Under the pieces are notes generated by a model, which worked only from the letters and a program-made list of their open reading frames with translations, was not told the origin of the DNA and did no database searches. Both the position numbers and the translations under genes were made by a program. DNA of 64,000 nucleotides, from NCBI RefSeq assembly GCF_001984215.1, contig NZ_CP019420.1:2852001-2916000 (forward strand). Reading direction: 5' to 3'. The first letter of the stretch is position 1; the number at the start of each line of letters is the position of its first letter. Of this stretch, positions 55,517 to 63,245 are shown one piece after another. This DNA is from Mycobacterium sp. MS1601 (lineage in GTDB: Bacteria > Actinomycetota > Actinomycetes > Mycobacteriales > Mycobacteriaceae).

Positions 55517-56953
55517 TCAGTGGTTTCGTTCTTCGAAACTGGTTGCGGTGGTGGACAGATGGATCTCTGACGGGATAGCGCGGCTGTCCTCGACCACGGA
55601 GCGCAGATGGTCGGTCAGCGAGCCAGCATCGAGGCCGCTTCCGGCCGAGACGACCACCGACGCCCGGACGCGCTCCCCGAGTCGGTCATCGGGCAGGACA
55701 GACAGGTCGACGTCCTCCACGCCCTGCACAGACATGATATGGCTACGAATATCGTTCAGCGAGAACGAGACTCCACCGGAACGGACCGATTCGGAGCGCC
55801 GACCGACGATATGGAGGCCCCCCTCGGTGTCGAAGTAGCCGAGGTCACCGGTGTCATACCAACGTTCGACCGTTTGCAGGGGTTGCCCCCAATACCCCTC
55901 GAACATATAGGGACTGCGCACGCGAATGCCTCCGGGTTCTGAGGGGCCGGCTCCTGACTCAACCGATATACGGTTGGGGTGCAGCGGCTTCCCGACACTC
56001 GAGAGAAGCGTCGGGTTGTCCAGTCCGCGAACGTGATCCTCACGCGTCAGTACCGTCACCGGCTCTGGAACCTCGGTCATGCCGTAGTCCTGGATGAGCC
56101 GGTCGCCGAAACGTTCGGCGAGCGCCCGCTTAAGGTCCACGGTCACCGGACCGCTGCTGTAGTAGAGCGTGCGCAGATCGGGGAGTGATTCGGCACTGTA
56201 ATCCTGCTTCACCATCTCGGCGAGACCGACACTGACGCTGAACGTTGCCGTTATGCTGTTGTCGCGCAGTGCATTCGGCAACTCGGTGGTTCTCGTAGGA
56301 AGGATCAGGTTGTGAGCCCCGGCGGCCACCGACCCCCATAACAGCCAACCCGCGCCTCGCTGGATCGGCAGATGGTGCAACACCGAGTCGCTCGCTCGGA
56401 TACCGGTAACGCGCCCAATCGAGGTGGCCGCGAACCAGTAGGACTCTGGGGAAAGAACCACGAGTTTGGGCTGCCCGGTCGAGCCCGACGTCGCGGCAAC
56501 CACCCGGCCGTCGGCGAGATCGGAAACACCGGAACGCTCTCGAGGCGCCCAGGCGACACTCACCGAGGCGGTCCGTTCGTCGACCAGAAGAAGTCCGGCA
56601 TCACTGCGGGCCGCCTCGGCGAACTCGCTGCCCGGCGCCAGCGCGTACCACCTCGGCTCGCAACGGGTCCGCACATCGTCGAGCAGGTACGGCGCGTCTG
56701 TCGGGACACCCACGAACACGGCTCCGAGATCGACGAGAGCCGCTTGCAGGACCAGGTAGGCGACCGAGGACCGCAACGCCACAGCCACTACGTCGCCCGG
56801 CTGGAGCCGGGGCCGCAGCATCTCCTTCAGCGCTGAAATATGTTGCAGGAGTTCTATTCCCGTGAGACTCAGATTGGTGTCGTCGACGAGGGTCTGGCCT
56901 CCTGCTCTCGAGAGCATCGGCGTGAGGTTGCGCAGGAACGCGTCCCCGTCCAT
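55517..56953 (-). CDS. AMP-dependent acyl-CoA synthetase-like protein lacking the C-terminal lysine motif
   Basis: A 478-residue ANL-superfamily protein. The P-loop AATSGSTGQPKLVVLSP, QDYGMTEVPEPVT and WYDTGDLGYFDTEGGLHIVGR are present. The C-terminal A10 region reads IPSEIHLSTTATSFEERNH and ends, where TTATGK with the catalytic Lys would be expected. Adenylation may be impaired or replaced by a different activity. The ATG at 56953 has GGGAG in front. It is the first gene of the catabolic minus operon, 99 bp from the divergent amidohydrolase. Confidence 0.85.
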   Translation of the reverse strand: MDGDAFLRNLTPMLSRAGGQTLVDDTNLSLTGIELLQHISALKEMLRPRLQPGDVVAVALRSSVAYLVLQAALVDLGAVFVGVPTDAPYLLDDVRTRCEPRWYALAPGSEFAEAARSDAGLLLVDERTASVSVAWAPRERSGVSDLADGRVVAATSGSTGQPKLVVLSPESYWFAATSIGRVTGIRASDSVLHHLPIQRGAGWLLWGSVAAGAHNLILPTRTTELPNALRDNSITATFSVSVGLAEMVKQDYSAESLPDLRTLYYSSGPVTVDLKRALAERFGDRLIQDYGMTEVPEPVTVLTREDHVRGLDNPTLLSSVGKPLHPNRISVESGAGPSEPGGIRVRSPYMFEGYWGQPLQTVERWYDTGDLGYFDTEGGLHIVGRRSESVRSGGVSFSLNDIRSHIMSVQGVEDVDLSVLPDDRLGERVRASVVVSAGSGLDAGSLTDHLRSVVEDSRAIPSEIHLSTTATSFEERNH

Positions 56954-56988
56954 GCACTCTCCCATCACTCACGCCACAAGGGCATTTC

Positions 56989-57009
56989 TCATACGTATGA
57001 TATATTACG
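56989..57009. promoter_or_regulatory. Operator in the divergent acyl-ligase/amidohydrolase promoter
   Basis: The site begins with the perfect palindrome TCATACGTATGA (56989-57000). Aligned without gaps over 21 nt, it matches the core of the palindrome at 49301-49321 at 17 positions, ending in the shared TATTACG. It is placed to control both the minus catabolic operon and the plus amidohydrolase-GntR operon. Confidence 0.65.
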
Positions 57010-57052
57010 CTTTGTCTAATCGGCTACCGAACCGCGAAAGGGCGTCAGCTCC

Positions 57053-58540
57053 GTGACGAGAGTTCTGCTTCGCAATCTGACCGTTGAGCTCCCGGATGGC
57101 CGATTCGCGCCGCGCAATCTCCAGATCGTCGACGGTTCGATAGCTGCCATCACCGAAACAAGCGATGTCCCCGCTGGTTTCGCGAACCACGACATGTCGG
57201 GACAGCTCGGGGTTGCGGGCCTGGCGAACTGTCACACGCATTCCAACGAGAACTGGTTTCGCGGGCTGTTCGACAATCTGCCGCTCGAACCCTGGATGAT
57301 CTACTCCTATCCCACTCTTTTTGCGCCCGAGCCCAGCGAGCAGGATGTCTACCTGCGCACCATGGTCGGGGCGATGGAAGCGGCCCGTACCGGAACCACC
57401 GCTGTCGTTGACTTCATCTACGAATTCACCGGCTTCACCGAAGCTCGACTGGCGGCCATGGTGCGCGCCTACCGCGACGTCGGTATCCGGGCGCTGATCT
57501 GCCTGGCCATCGCCGATCGGCCCTTCGAAGACACTGTGATACTGGACCGGACACGGCTCAGCGATGAGACGCGGCGCAAGCTGAACGCTCATCCCCCTAT
57601 GTCCAGCGCGGAATCGATGGACCTGATCCGGGCCATGGTGTCCAAGTTCCACGATCCCGCCAACGGCATTGCGATCGGTCTGGGGCCGTCCGGCCCCCAG
57701 CGGTGCACTGACACCATGCTTCTGGAATCACGGGCACTTGCCGACGAGCTCGACCTGCAGATCCACACCCATGTCCTGGAAACCAAGATGCAACGGCGTT
57801 CCGGCATGGATCTCTACGGCAAGTCCATCGTGGGCCACCTCGGCGATATCGGGTTCCTTTCCCCCAGAACCCATCTCGTCCATGGTGTCTGGCTCAACGA
57901 GGACGACGCCGACACCTTGGCGGGCACCGGAGCCACAGTGGTGCACAACCCGATCTCGAACCTGAAACTGGGTAGCGGGGTCAGCCCCATCACGGTCCTA
58001 CGCGAGCGCGGGGTACCCGTCTCGCTGGGCACCGACGGGATGTGCGCAGGCGACGGTCAGAACATGTTCGAAGCAGTGAAACTGGCCGGAATCCTACACA
58101 AGGTCGAACCCGTCCCGTATGCGCGCTGGATCGGCGGGCGGCAGGCGTGGGAGATCGCCACCTTGGGTGGAGCAGTCGCGACCGGTGCTGCGGGTCAACG
58201 GGGTTCGATCTCTGTGGGACAGCAGGCCGATATCTTGATGTTGGATCTCAACGACTATGCATTCACCCCGCTCAACGATCCGATGTTGCACCTCACTCTG
58301 CAGATCCCGACCCAGGCTCTCACCCACGTGATGGTGGCAGGACGGTTCGTGATGGAAGCCCGGGTGTTGACCGGCGTGAACGAGGTGCAATTGCTCGATG
58401 AGATCCGCGGCCGCGCCGGTGACGTGGTGGCGGCGCACAAAGAGGCATTCGATTTCGGCGACCAACTGATCCCCAGCCTCGCTGCCGGTTGGGAGGAGGT
58501 GCTGGCGTGGGACGCGTCGACGAACAGCTATCTCCGATAG
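57053..58540 (+). CDS. Amidohydrolase of the ATZ/TRZ (aminohydrolase/deaminase) type
   Basis: A 495-residue metal-dependent aminohydrolase. GLANCHTHSNENWFRGL supplies the HxH pair, QIHTHVLETKMQ, LVHGVWLNEDD and VSLGTDGMCAGDG the remaining His and Asp ligands of the mononuclear cytosine/guanine/triazine deaminase branch. The GTG at 57053 follows GAAAGGG. It is divergent from the catabolic operon and cotranscribed with the GntR regulator. It probably removes ammonia or an amine from an N-heterocycle at the pathway entry. Confidence 0.88.
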   Translation: MTRVLLRNLTVELPDGRFAPRNLQIVDGSIAAITETSDVPAGFANHDMSGQLGVAGLANCHTHSNENWFRGLFDNLPLEPWMIYSYPTLFAPEPSEQDVYLRTMVGAMEAARTGTTAVVDFIYEFTGFTEARLAAMVRAYRDVGIRALICLAIADRPFEDTVILDRTRLSDETRRKLNAHPPMSSAESMDLIRAMVSKFHDPANGIAIGLGPSGPQRCTDTMLLESRALADELDLQIHTHVLETKMQRRSGMDLYGKSIVGHLGDIGFLSPRTHLVHGVWLNEDDADTLAGTGATVVHNPISNLKLGSGVSPITVLRERGVPVSLGTDGMCAGDGQNMFEAVKLAGILHKVEPVPYARWIGGRQAWEIATLGGAVATGAAGQRGSISVGQQADILMLDLNDYAFTPLNDPMLHLTLQIPTQALTHVMVAGRFVMEARVLTGVNEVQLLDEIRGRAGDVVAAHKEAFDFGDQLIPSLAAGWEEVLAWDASTNSYLR

Positions 58541-58586
58541 GCTCACGCGATCGACGTCACCTGACGTACGGCGGGGTGAGGGACAC

Positions 58587-59342
58587 ATGAACACGGGCAT
58601 TCAATCAAGCGCAGGCGTCACTCAATCACTGCGCGGACGAGGTTCGCTGACCGACCAGGCCAAGGAGTCCATCCTGAGGTCGATCATCGCCGGCGAGTAT
58701 CCCGGCGATCGTCTGCCACGCGAGGATGATCTCGCGCTCCAACTCGGCGTCAGCCGCACGACGATCCGGGCGGCATTGCAGGCCCTCGAACGCGCCGGAC
58801 TCGTCGCACGCCGCCAAGGCATCGGTACCGTCATCAACCAGCACGTCCGGCCCGCCACGCTGGGTTTGCAGCGGCTCGCCGGATTCGAGGTGCTTCTCTC
58901 CGAGTCGGGCTACTCCGCGGCAATAGACGTGACCACCGGATTCGTCGACGCCGACGAGGAGTTGGCCGGCGATCTCCAGGTGGATGTCGGCACAGAGTGT
59001 TTCGTCATCCGTAAGACGTTCTCGGCAGATGGCTCACCCGCGGTGTACGTCGTCGATGCTGTATCGGCGAGCATGCTGAACCAACGGCCCGAACCGGGAC
59101 ACATCCCCGACAACCTCTACGAGTTCTACCACAGGTTCCACCAACTGCGCCTCGATCACTCAGTTGTCGACATCAGCCCACATGTCGCCGGCACGGAGAC
59201 TGCTGAGCGTCTGTCGCTCGAAGAGGGGTCGGCGCTGCTTGTCCTCACCGAACACCACTACACATTCGAAGGTGTGAGGATGGGTAGCAGCAGGGCCGAA
59301 ATCAACGACAAATACCTGCATTTCAGCGTCATCCGGCGATAA
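58587..59342 (+). CDS. HutC/UTRA GntR-family regulator
   Basis: A 251-residue regulator. The winged helix at about residues 20-85 has GEYPGDRLPREDDLALQLGVS, RTTIRAALQALERAGLV and RRQGIGTVIN. The C-terminal UTRA domain has CFVIRKTFSADGSPAVYVVD and AERLSLEEGSALLVLTEHHY. It follows the amidohydrolase by 46 bp. It is the likely repressor that recognises the two related 21-nt operators at 49301 and 56989. Confidence 0.9.
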   Translation: MNTGIQSSAGVTQSLRGRGSLTDQAKESILRSIIAGEYPGDRLPREDDLALQLGVSRTTIRAALQALERAGLVARRQGIGTVINQHVRPATLGLQRLAGFEVLLSESGYSAAIDVTTGFVDADEELAGDLQVDVGTECFVIRKTFSADGSPAVYVVDAVSASMLNQRPEPGHIPDNLYEFYHRFHQLRLDHSVVDISPHVAGTETAERLSLEEGSALLVLTEHHYTFEGVRMGSSRAEINDKYLHFSVIRR

Positions 59343-59489
59343 GGTTGGCAACGGCCCAGCCGCTAAATGTACTCGGCGGCTGTCGCACCGGGGCCATCTT
59401 TTCGGTGCAACTCCCTAACGTGCATAGGTTGGTGCCCTGCGACGCTGTGCGCGGGAGGAATGGCAAAGATCGCCCGACGGGGTGGCAGT

Positions 59490-59509
59490 TATTGCCGTGT
59501 GCGGCAATA
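59490..59509. promoter_or_regulatory. Inverted repeat in front of the TetR gene
   Basis: Arms TATTGCCG and CGGCAATA (8 nt, perfect) around TGTG end 8 bp before the TetR start. Such a site is suited to autorepression by blocking the promoter or leader. Confidence 0.6.
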
Positions 59510-59516
59510 TATAGCC

Positions 59517-60149
59517 ATGGCCCGACCGCGGAAGTCCCTGCTGACCAGGGAGAAAGTGGTCGACACCGCTATCACACTAATCGGTGCCGGCGGGCTCGAA
59601 ACGTTCTCGATGCACAAACTGGCCGCCATGCTCGGTGTCCGGGCCCCCTCGCTGTACCACTACTTCGACGACAAGAACGCGTTGCTGGAGGCCGTCGCAC
59701 GTGAGGTCACCGCCATCGACACGGTGCCTGCCGCGCCGATCCCCGGCGGAGACTGGGCCGATTATCTGATCGCCCAGTCCGTGGCCCTGCGGCGGCGCAT
59801 CGTCCGCCACCCCCAATGCGCGCCCCTGCTGGTCCAGTTCATGCCCCGGGCGGAGATGTTCGGCGACTACGAACAGCTCTGCGGCTACCTCAAGGCGTGT
59901 GGTGTGCCGGCCCGGCTGCATGTGCGGATTGTCGACGGGATGACGGCGTTGACCATCGGTGCCGCCTTTCTCAATGAGAACGCCGCGCACTACGCCGTCG
60001 GCGGCGACGGACCCACGCCGGAACGGGCGGGCTACCCGATGCTGCGCGAGGCGCTGGCGGCGGTGGAAGGGCAGACCCCCGACGAGTTGTTCGCGTTGTA
60101 TCTGCGGACCTACCTGGACAGCATCCGACGCGAAATGTCAGATAACTGA
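59517..60149 (+). CDS. TetR-family transcriptional regulator
   Basis: A 210-residue regulator. The helix-turn-helix is LETFSMHKLAAMLGVRAPSLYHYFDDK at residues ~23-49, followed by a TetR_C-like ligand domain with QSVALRRRIVRHPQCAPLLV. The ATG at 59517 (MARPRKSLL) is chosen because the reading from 59367 adds unrelated residues and would run through the palindrome. Its target other than itself is unknown; the MscS gene follows 142 bp downstream. Confidence 0.88.
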   Translation: MARPRKSLLTREKVVDTAITLIGAGGLETFSMHKLAAMLGVRAPSLYHYFDDKNALLEAVAREVTAIDTVPAAPIPGGDWADYLIAQSVALRRRIVRHPQCAPLLVQFMPRAEMFGDYEQLCGYLKACGVPARLHVRIVDGMTALTIGAAFLNENAAHYAVGGDGPTPERAGYPMLREALAAVEGQTPDELFALYLRTYLDSIRREMSDN

Positions 60150-60291
60150 GCAGAATTGACGCTTTAGCGTCGAGATACCCGCACTGTGGTCCATCTCACG
60201 GCAGTCAATTCCGTCGAGTCGACAGCGGTCCTTTTCGACCGTACGGTCGAAGCAGACCCCTGAACCCGATCATCGGAGCCATGAGTCCGCG

Positions 60292-61539
60292 ATGCCCGAA
60301 GAAATCGAGCTCGATTCCGCAACCTCTCTTGCTGTGACCCTCGCCTGGGTGGCAGGCGCCATTGCCGTTGCCTACCTGCTGGGCCTGCTGGTGCCGTTTT
60401 TGCTCAGGCGCCTGGGCAGGCGCAGCGCATCCATCCTCGACGTCGCCCTGCTGACCCGCACGCCGTTCCGCTTCCTGCTGATGGTGATGGCAGCCAACGT
60501 CGCCATCCGTAGGTTCGCCGACCCCGGCGCCAGCTGGCGCGCATGGGTTGACCACACCCTGGTGATCCTGCTGATAGTCGCGGTCACGTGGTTGGTAGCC
60601 AGCCTCGTCAAGGTGGTCGAGCGCCGGGTGATCGCCAAGTTCGGCGGCGGCGACGAGGAGATGACCGACGCCGACCGGCAGCGCAGGCGGGTACGCACCC
60701 AGGTCACCACGGTGCGCCGCCTGGTCATCGCCATCGTCGTCCTGTTCGGCCTCGCGGCTGCGCTGATGACGTTCCCGGCATTCGCCAATATCGGCACGAC
60801 GTTGTTCGCCTCCGCCGGTGTGCTGTCGGTGGTCGCCGGTCTGGCCGCGCAGACGTCGCTCGGATCCGTGTTCGCCGGGATGCAGATCGCGTTCTCCGAT
60901 GCCATCCGGGTGGGTGACGTGGTGGTGCTGGAAGACGAGTGGGGACGCATCGAGGAGATCACCCTCACCTACGTCGTGGTGAAGCTGTGGGACCAGCGCC
61001 GACTTGTGCTGCCCACCACCTACTTCACCACCACCCCGTTCCAGAACTGGACCCGCAACGCCACCGAACTGTTGGGCACCGTCGAGTTCGACGTCGACTT
61101 CACGGTGCCGTTGGACGCCATGCGCGTCGAACTGCAGCGCCGCCTCGAGCAGAGCGACCTGTGGGACGGCCGCAAGGGCGTCGTCCAGGTCACCGACGCG
61201 GTGGGTGGTGTGGTCCGGGTTCGAATGCTGGTCAGCGCGCCCGATGCCACGTCACTGTTCGATTTGCGGTGCTTCGTCCGCGAGGGACTCGTGGAATGGC
61301 TGCAGCGCCATCACCGCGGCGCGCTGCCGCATCAGCGGTTGGAGGACATGGTGTCTGCGCCGCCGCAGGAAGTGCGGTCCAGCAACGGCAACCAGAACGG
61401 CAACGGCCAACGTAAGGCTGCCGCAGGCTTGTTCAGCGGCAGCCGGGAGGCCGAGGAACGGGCTCGTGAATTCGACAGCACCGTCGCCGTCGACGAACGC
61501 GACGACGACCACCGAGTTCCGCGCGGTGACGACGGGTGA
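60292..61539 (+). CDS. MscS-family mechanosensitive ion channel
   Basis: A 415-residue membrane protein. Four hydrophobic segments are followed by the pore helix FASAGVLSVVAGLAAQTSLGS and the beta-domain segment FSDAIRVGDVVVLEDEWGRIEEI, PTTYFTTTPFQNWTR of the MscS family. The C-terminal ~60 residues are hydrophilic and low-complexity. Its 3' end overlaps the convergent DedA reading by 107 nt. Confidence 0.9.
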   Translation: MPEEIELDSATSLAVTLAWVAGAIAVAYLLGLLVPFLLRRLGRRSASILDVALLTRTPFRFLLMVMAANVAIRRFADPGASWRAWVDHTLVILLIVAVTWLVASLVKVVERRVIAKFGGGDEEMTDADRQRRRVRTQVTTVRRLVIAIVVLFGLAAALMTFPAFANIGTTLFASAGVLSVVAGLAAQTSLGSVFAGMQIAFSDAIRVGDVVVLEDEWGRIEEITLTYVVVKLWDQRRLVLPTTYFTTTPFQNWTRNATELLGTVEFDVDFTVPLDAMRVELQRRLEQSDLWDGRKGVVQVTDAVGGVVRVRMLVSAPDATSLFDLRCFVREGLVEWLQRHHRGALPHQRLEDMVSAPPQEVRSSNGNQNGNGQRKAAAGLFSGSREAEERAREFDSTVAVDERDDDHRVPRGDDG

Positions 61540-62155
61540 TCGTTGCGGCCCGCGCGACGGTGACGATCACCGGAATGCAGGACAGCACCGCGATGGCGAC
61601 CACCATCAGTTCCAGATGGTGTGCCACGAACTCGACATTGCCCAGGAAGTAGCCCACGGTGGTGAGGCCGATACCCCACAGCGTGCTGCCGATGACGTTG
61701 AACAGCACGAAGTTCCGGTAGCGCATGCCGGCGATGCCGGCCACCACCGGGATAAACGTCCGCACCACGCCGATGAACGGGGCGATCAAGAGCGCCTTCG
61801 GGCCGTGCCTGTCGAAGAAGGCGTGCGACTCGGTGAGGTAACGCTGTTTGAAGAAGCGGGCATCGGGTTTGGCGAACAACGCCGGGCCGATGCGGCGTCC
61901 CAGCCAGTAGCCGACCTGCCCGCCCGCGGCGGCCGCTGCCGCTGCGCACAACCCCACCGACCACAGATCGACGGCGGAATGTGGCTGTGCCGCAATCAGA
62001 CCGGCGGTGAAAAGTAAGGTATCGCCGGGCAGGAACGGGAACAGTAGGCCAGTCTCGGTGAAGACGATGACGAAGACGCCCACCAGAACGGCAGAGGCGA
62101 ACGGCCCGTGCTCGCCGAGCCAAAACATCGGATCCATGACCTCGGGCAACGCCAT
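61433..62155 (-). CDS. DedA/VTT-domain membrane protein
   Basis: About 240 residues. FTETGLLFPFLPGDTLLFTAG near the N-terminus, GGQVGYWLGRRIG and FIGVVRTFIPVVAGIAGMRY are DedA signatures. Such proteins are flippases for undecaprenyl-phosphate or phospholipids. The ATG at 62155 is chosen over 62263, as the extra 36 residues show no similarity. The last ~25 residues are arginine-rich and overlap the MscS gene, so the true end may be affected by a sequence error. Confidence 0.85.
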   Translation of the reverse strand: MALPEVMDPMFWLGEHGPFASAVLVGVFVIVFTETGLLFPFLPGDTLLFTAGLIAAQPHSAVDLWSVGLCAAAAAAAGGQVGYWLGRRIGPALFAKPDARFFKQRYLTESHAFFDRHGPKALLIAPFIGVVRTFIPVVAGIAGMRYRNFVLFNVIGSTLWGIGLTTVGYFLGNVEFVAHHLELMVVAIAVLSCIPVIVTVARAATITRRHRAELGGRRRVRRRRRCCRIHEPVPRPPGCR

Positions 62156-62309
62156 GGGTGTCACAACCGGCGAAACTACCTGTGCCACATTGCGGACGAG
62201 GAAACGGCGTGCGAATGGAGCCAGGCGGTCAGCCTGCTCCTTCGACGGTCCACAGCACCGCAAGTGGCCTCCAGGACCGGAATTCAGGTGGCCGATTGTC
62301 GACTGCCAC

Positions 62310-62333
62310 CGAACTGAAACGTGTTACAGTTCG
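62310..62333. promoter_or_regulatory. KstR-like operator upstream of the DUF1295 gene
   Basis: Outer arms CGAACTG and CAGTTCG are perfect inverted repeats. The inner 14 nt TGAAACGTGTTACA (62315-62328) fit the mycobacterial KstR consensus TnnAACnnGTTnnA exactly. It lies 21 bp before the GTG start of the DUF1295 gene and in the gap divergent from dedA. Confidence 0.6.
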
Positions 62334-62353
62334 CCGATCCGAACGAGGGGCTG

Positions 62354-63245
62354 GTGACCGGAGTGCGTAGCAAGGCGACCTCGCTGTGGATCGTCACGTT
62401 CGCCTATGCGGTGGCCGTCGCAGTGGCGGCAGGTTGGCTGATCTGGGGTCCGCAGACCGGTCGACTGTGGCTTGATGCGCTGGTGGCGGACCTGCTGGCC
62501 ATGCTGGTGATCTTCGTATTCTCGCGTTCCTTCCGGAATTCCAGCTTCTACGATGCCTTCTGGAGTGTCATACCGCCGTTGCTACTTGCCTTCTGGTGGA
62601 TCCGCGGGGATGGGGCAGCCGATCGGCTCCAATGCTGGCTCGTCGCCATAGTGGTGGTCTTGTGGGCCGTCCGGCTCACCGGTAACTGGGTGTACGCGTT
62701 TCCCGGCCTGCACCACGAAGACTGGCGCTATCCGATGTTCAGGGAGAAAGCCGGCGCACTCGAATTCGTGGCCGATCTGGTTGCGATTCACCTCATTCCA
62801 ACTCTTCAGGTGTTCCTGGCGATGCTGCCGGTGTACGTGGTGATGACCCGTCCGGGCGGTGATCTCCGATGGCTCACCGTGCTGGCCTTCGTGCTCGGTA
62901 TCGCCGCGGTGGTGTTGGAGCTGGCCGCCGATGTCCAGATGCACCGCTTCGTCAAGTCCAGGGCGCCCGGAGCGGTGATGGACCGCGGTCTGTGGGCCTG
63001 GTCGCGCCACCCCAACTACTTCGGTGAGTTCACCTTTTGGCTGTCGTTGGCGCTTTTCGGTATCGCGGTCGCCCCTGCGGACTGGTGGTGGCTGTCACTG
63101 GGAGCTGTTGCGATGCTGGCCATGTTCCTGGGCGCCAGCATCCCGATGATGGAAGAACGCAGTTTGGGGCGGGCCCGACTACCAGGACGTCATCAACCGG
63201 GTGTCCCGGTTCGTGCCCCGCCCGCCGCGGAAAGTGCGTGCGTGA
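62354..63245 (+). pseudogene. DUF1295 protein (steroid 5-alpha-reductase-like), frameshifted near the C-terminus
   Basis: A ~297-residue membrane protein with seven or so hydrophobic segments. Family landmarks are RLTGNWVYAFPGL, LHHEDWRYPMFREK, RGLWAWSRHPNYFGEFTFW and SIPMMEERSLGR. After the G runs at 63166-63173 the frame is lost; the expected ending PDYQDVINRVSRFVPRPPRK is read in the next frame and stops at 63245. In the unshifted frame the reading continues into the downstream oxidoreductase. The GTG at 62354 is the most likely start. A KstR-like box upstream hints at a steroid or lipid role. Confidence 0.8.
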
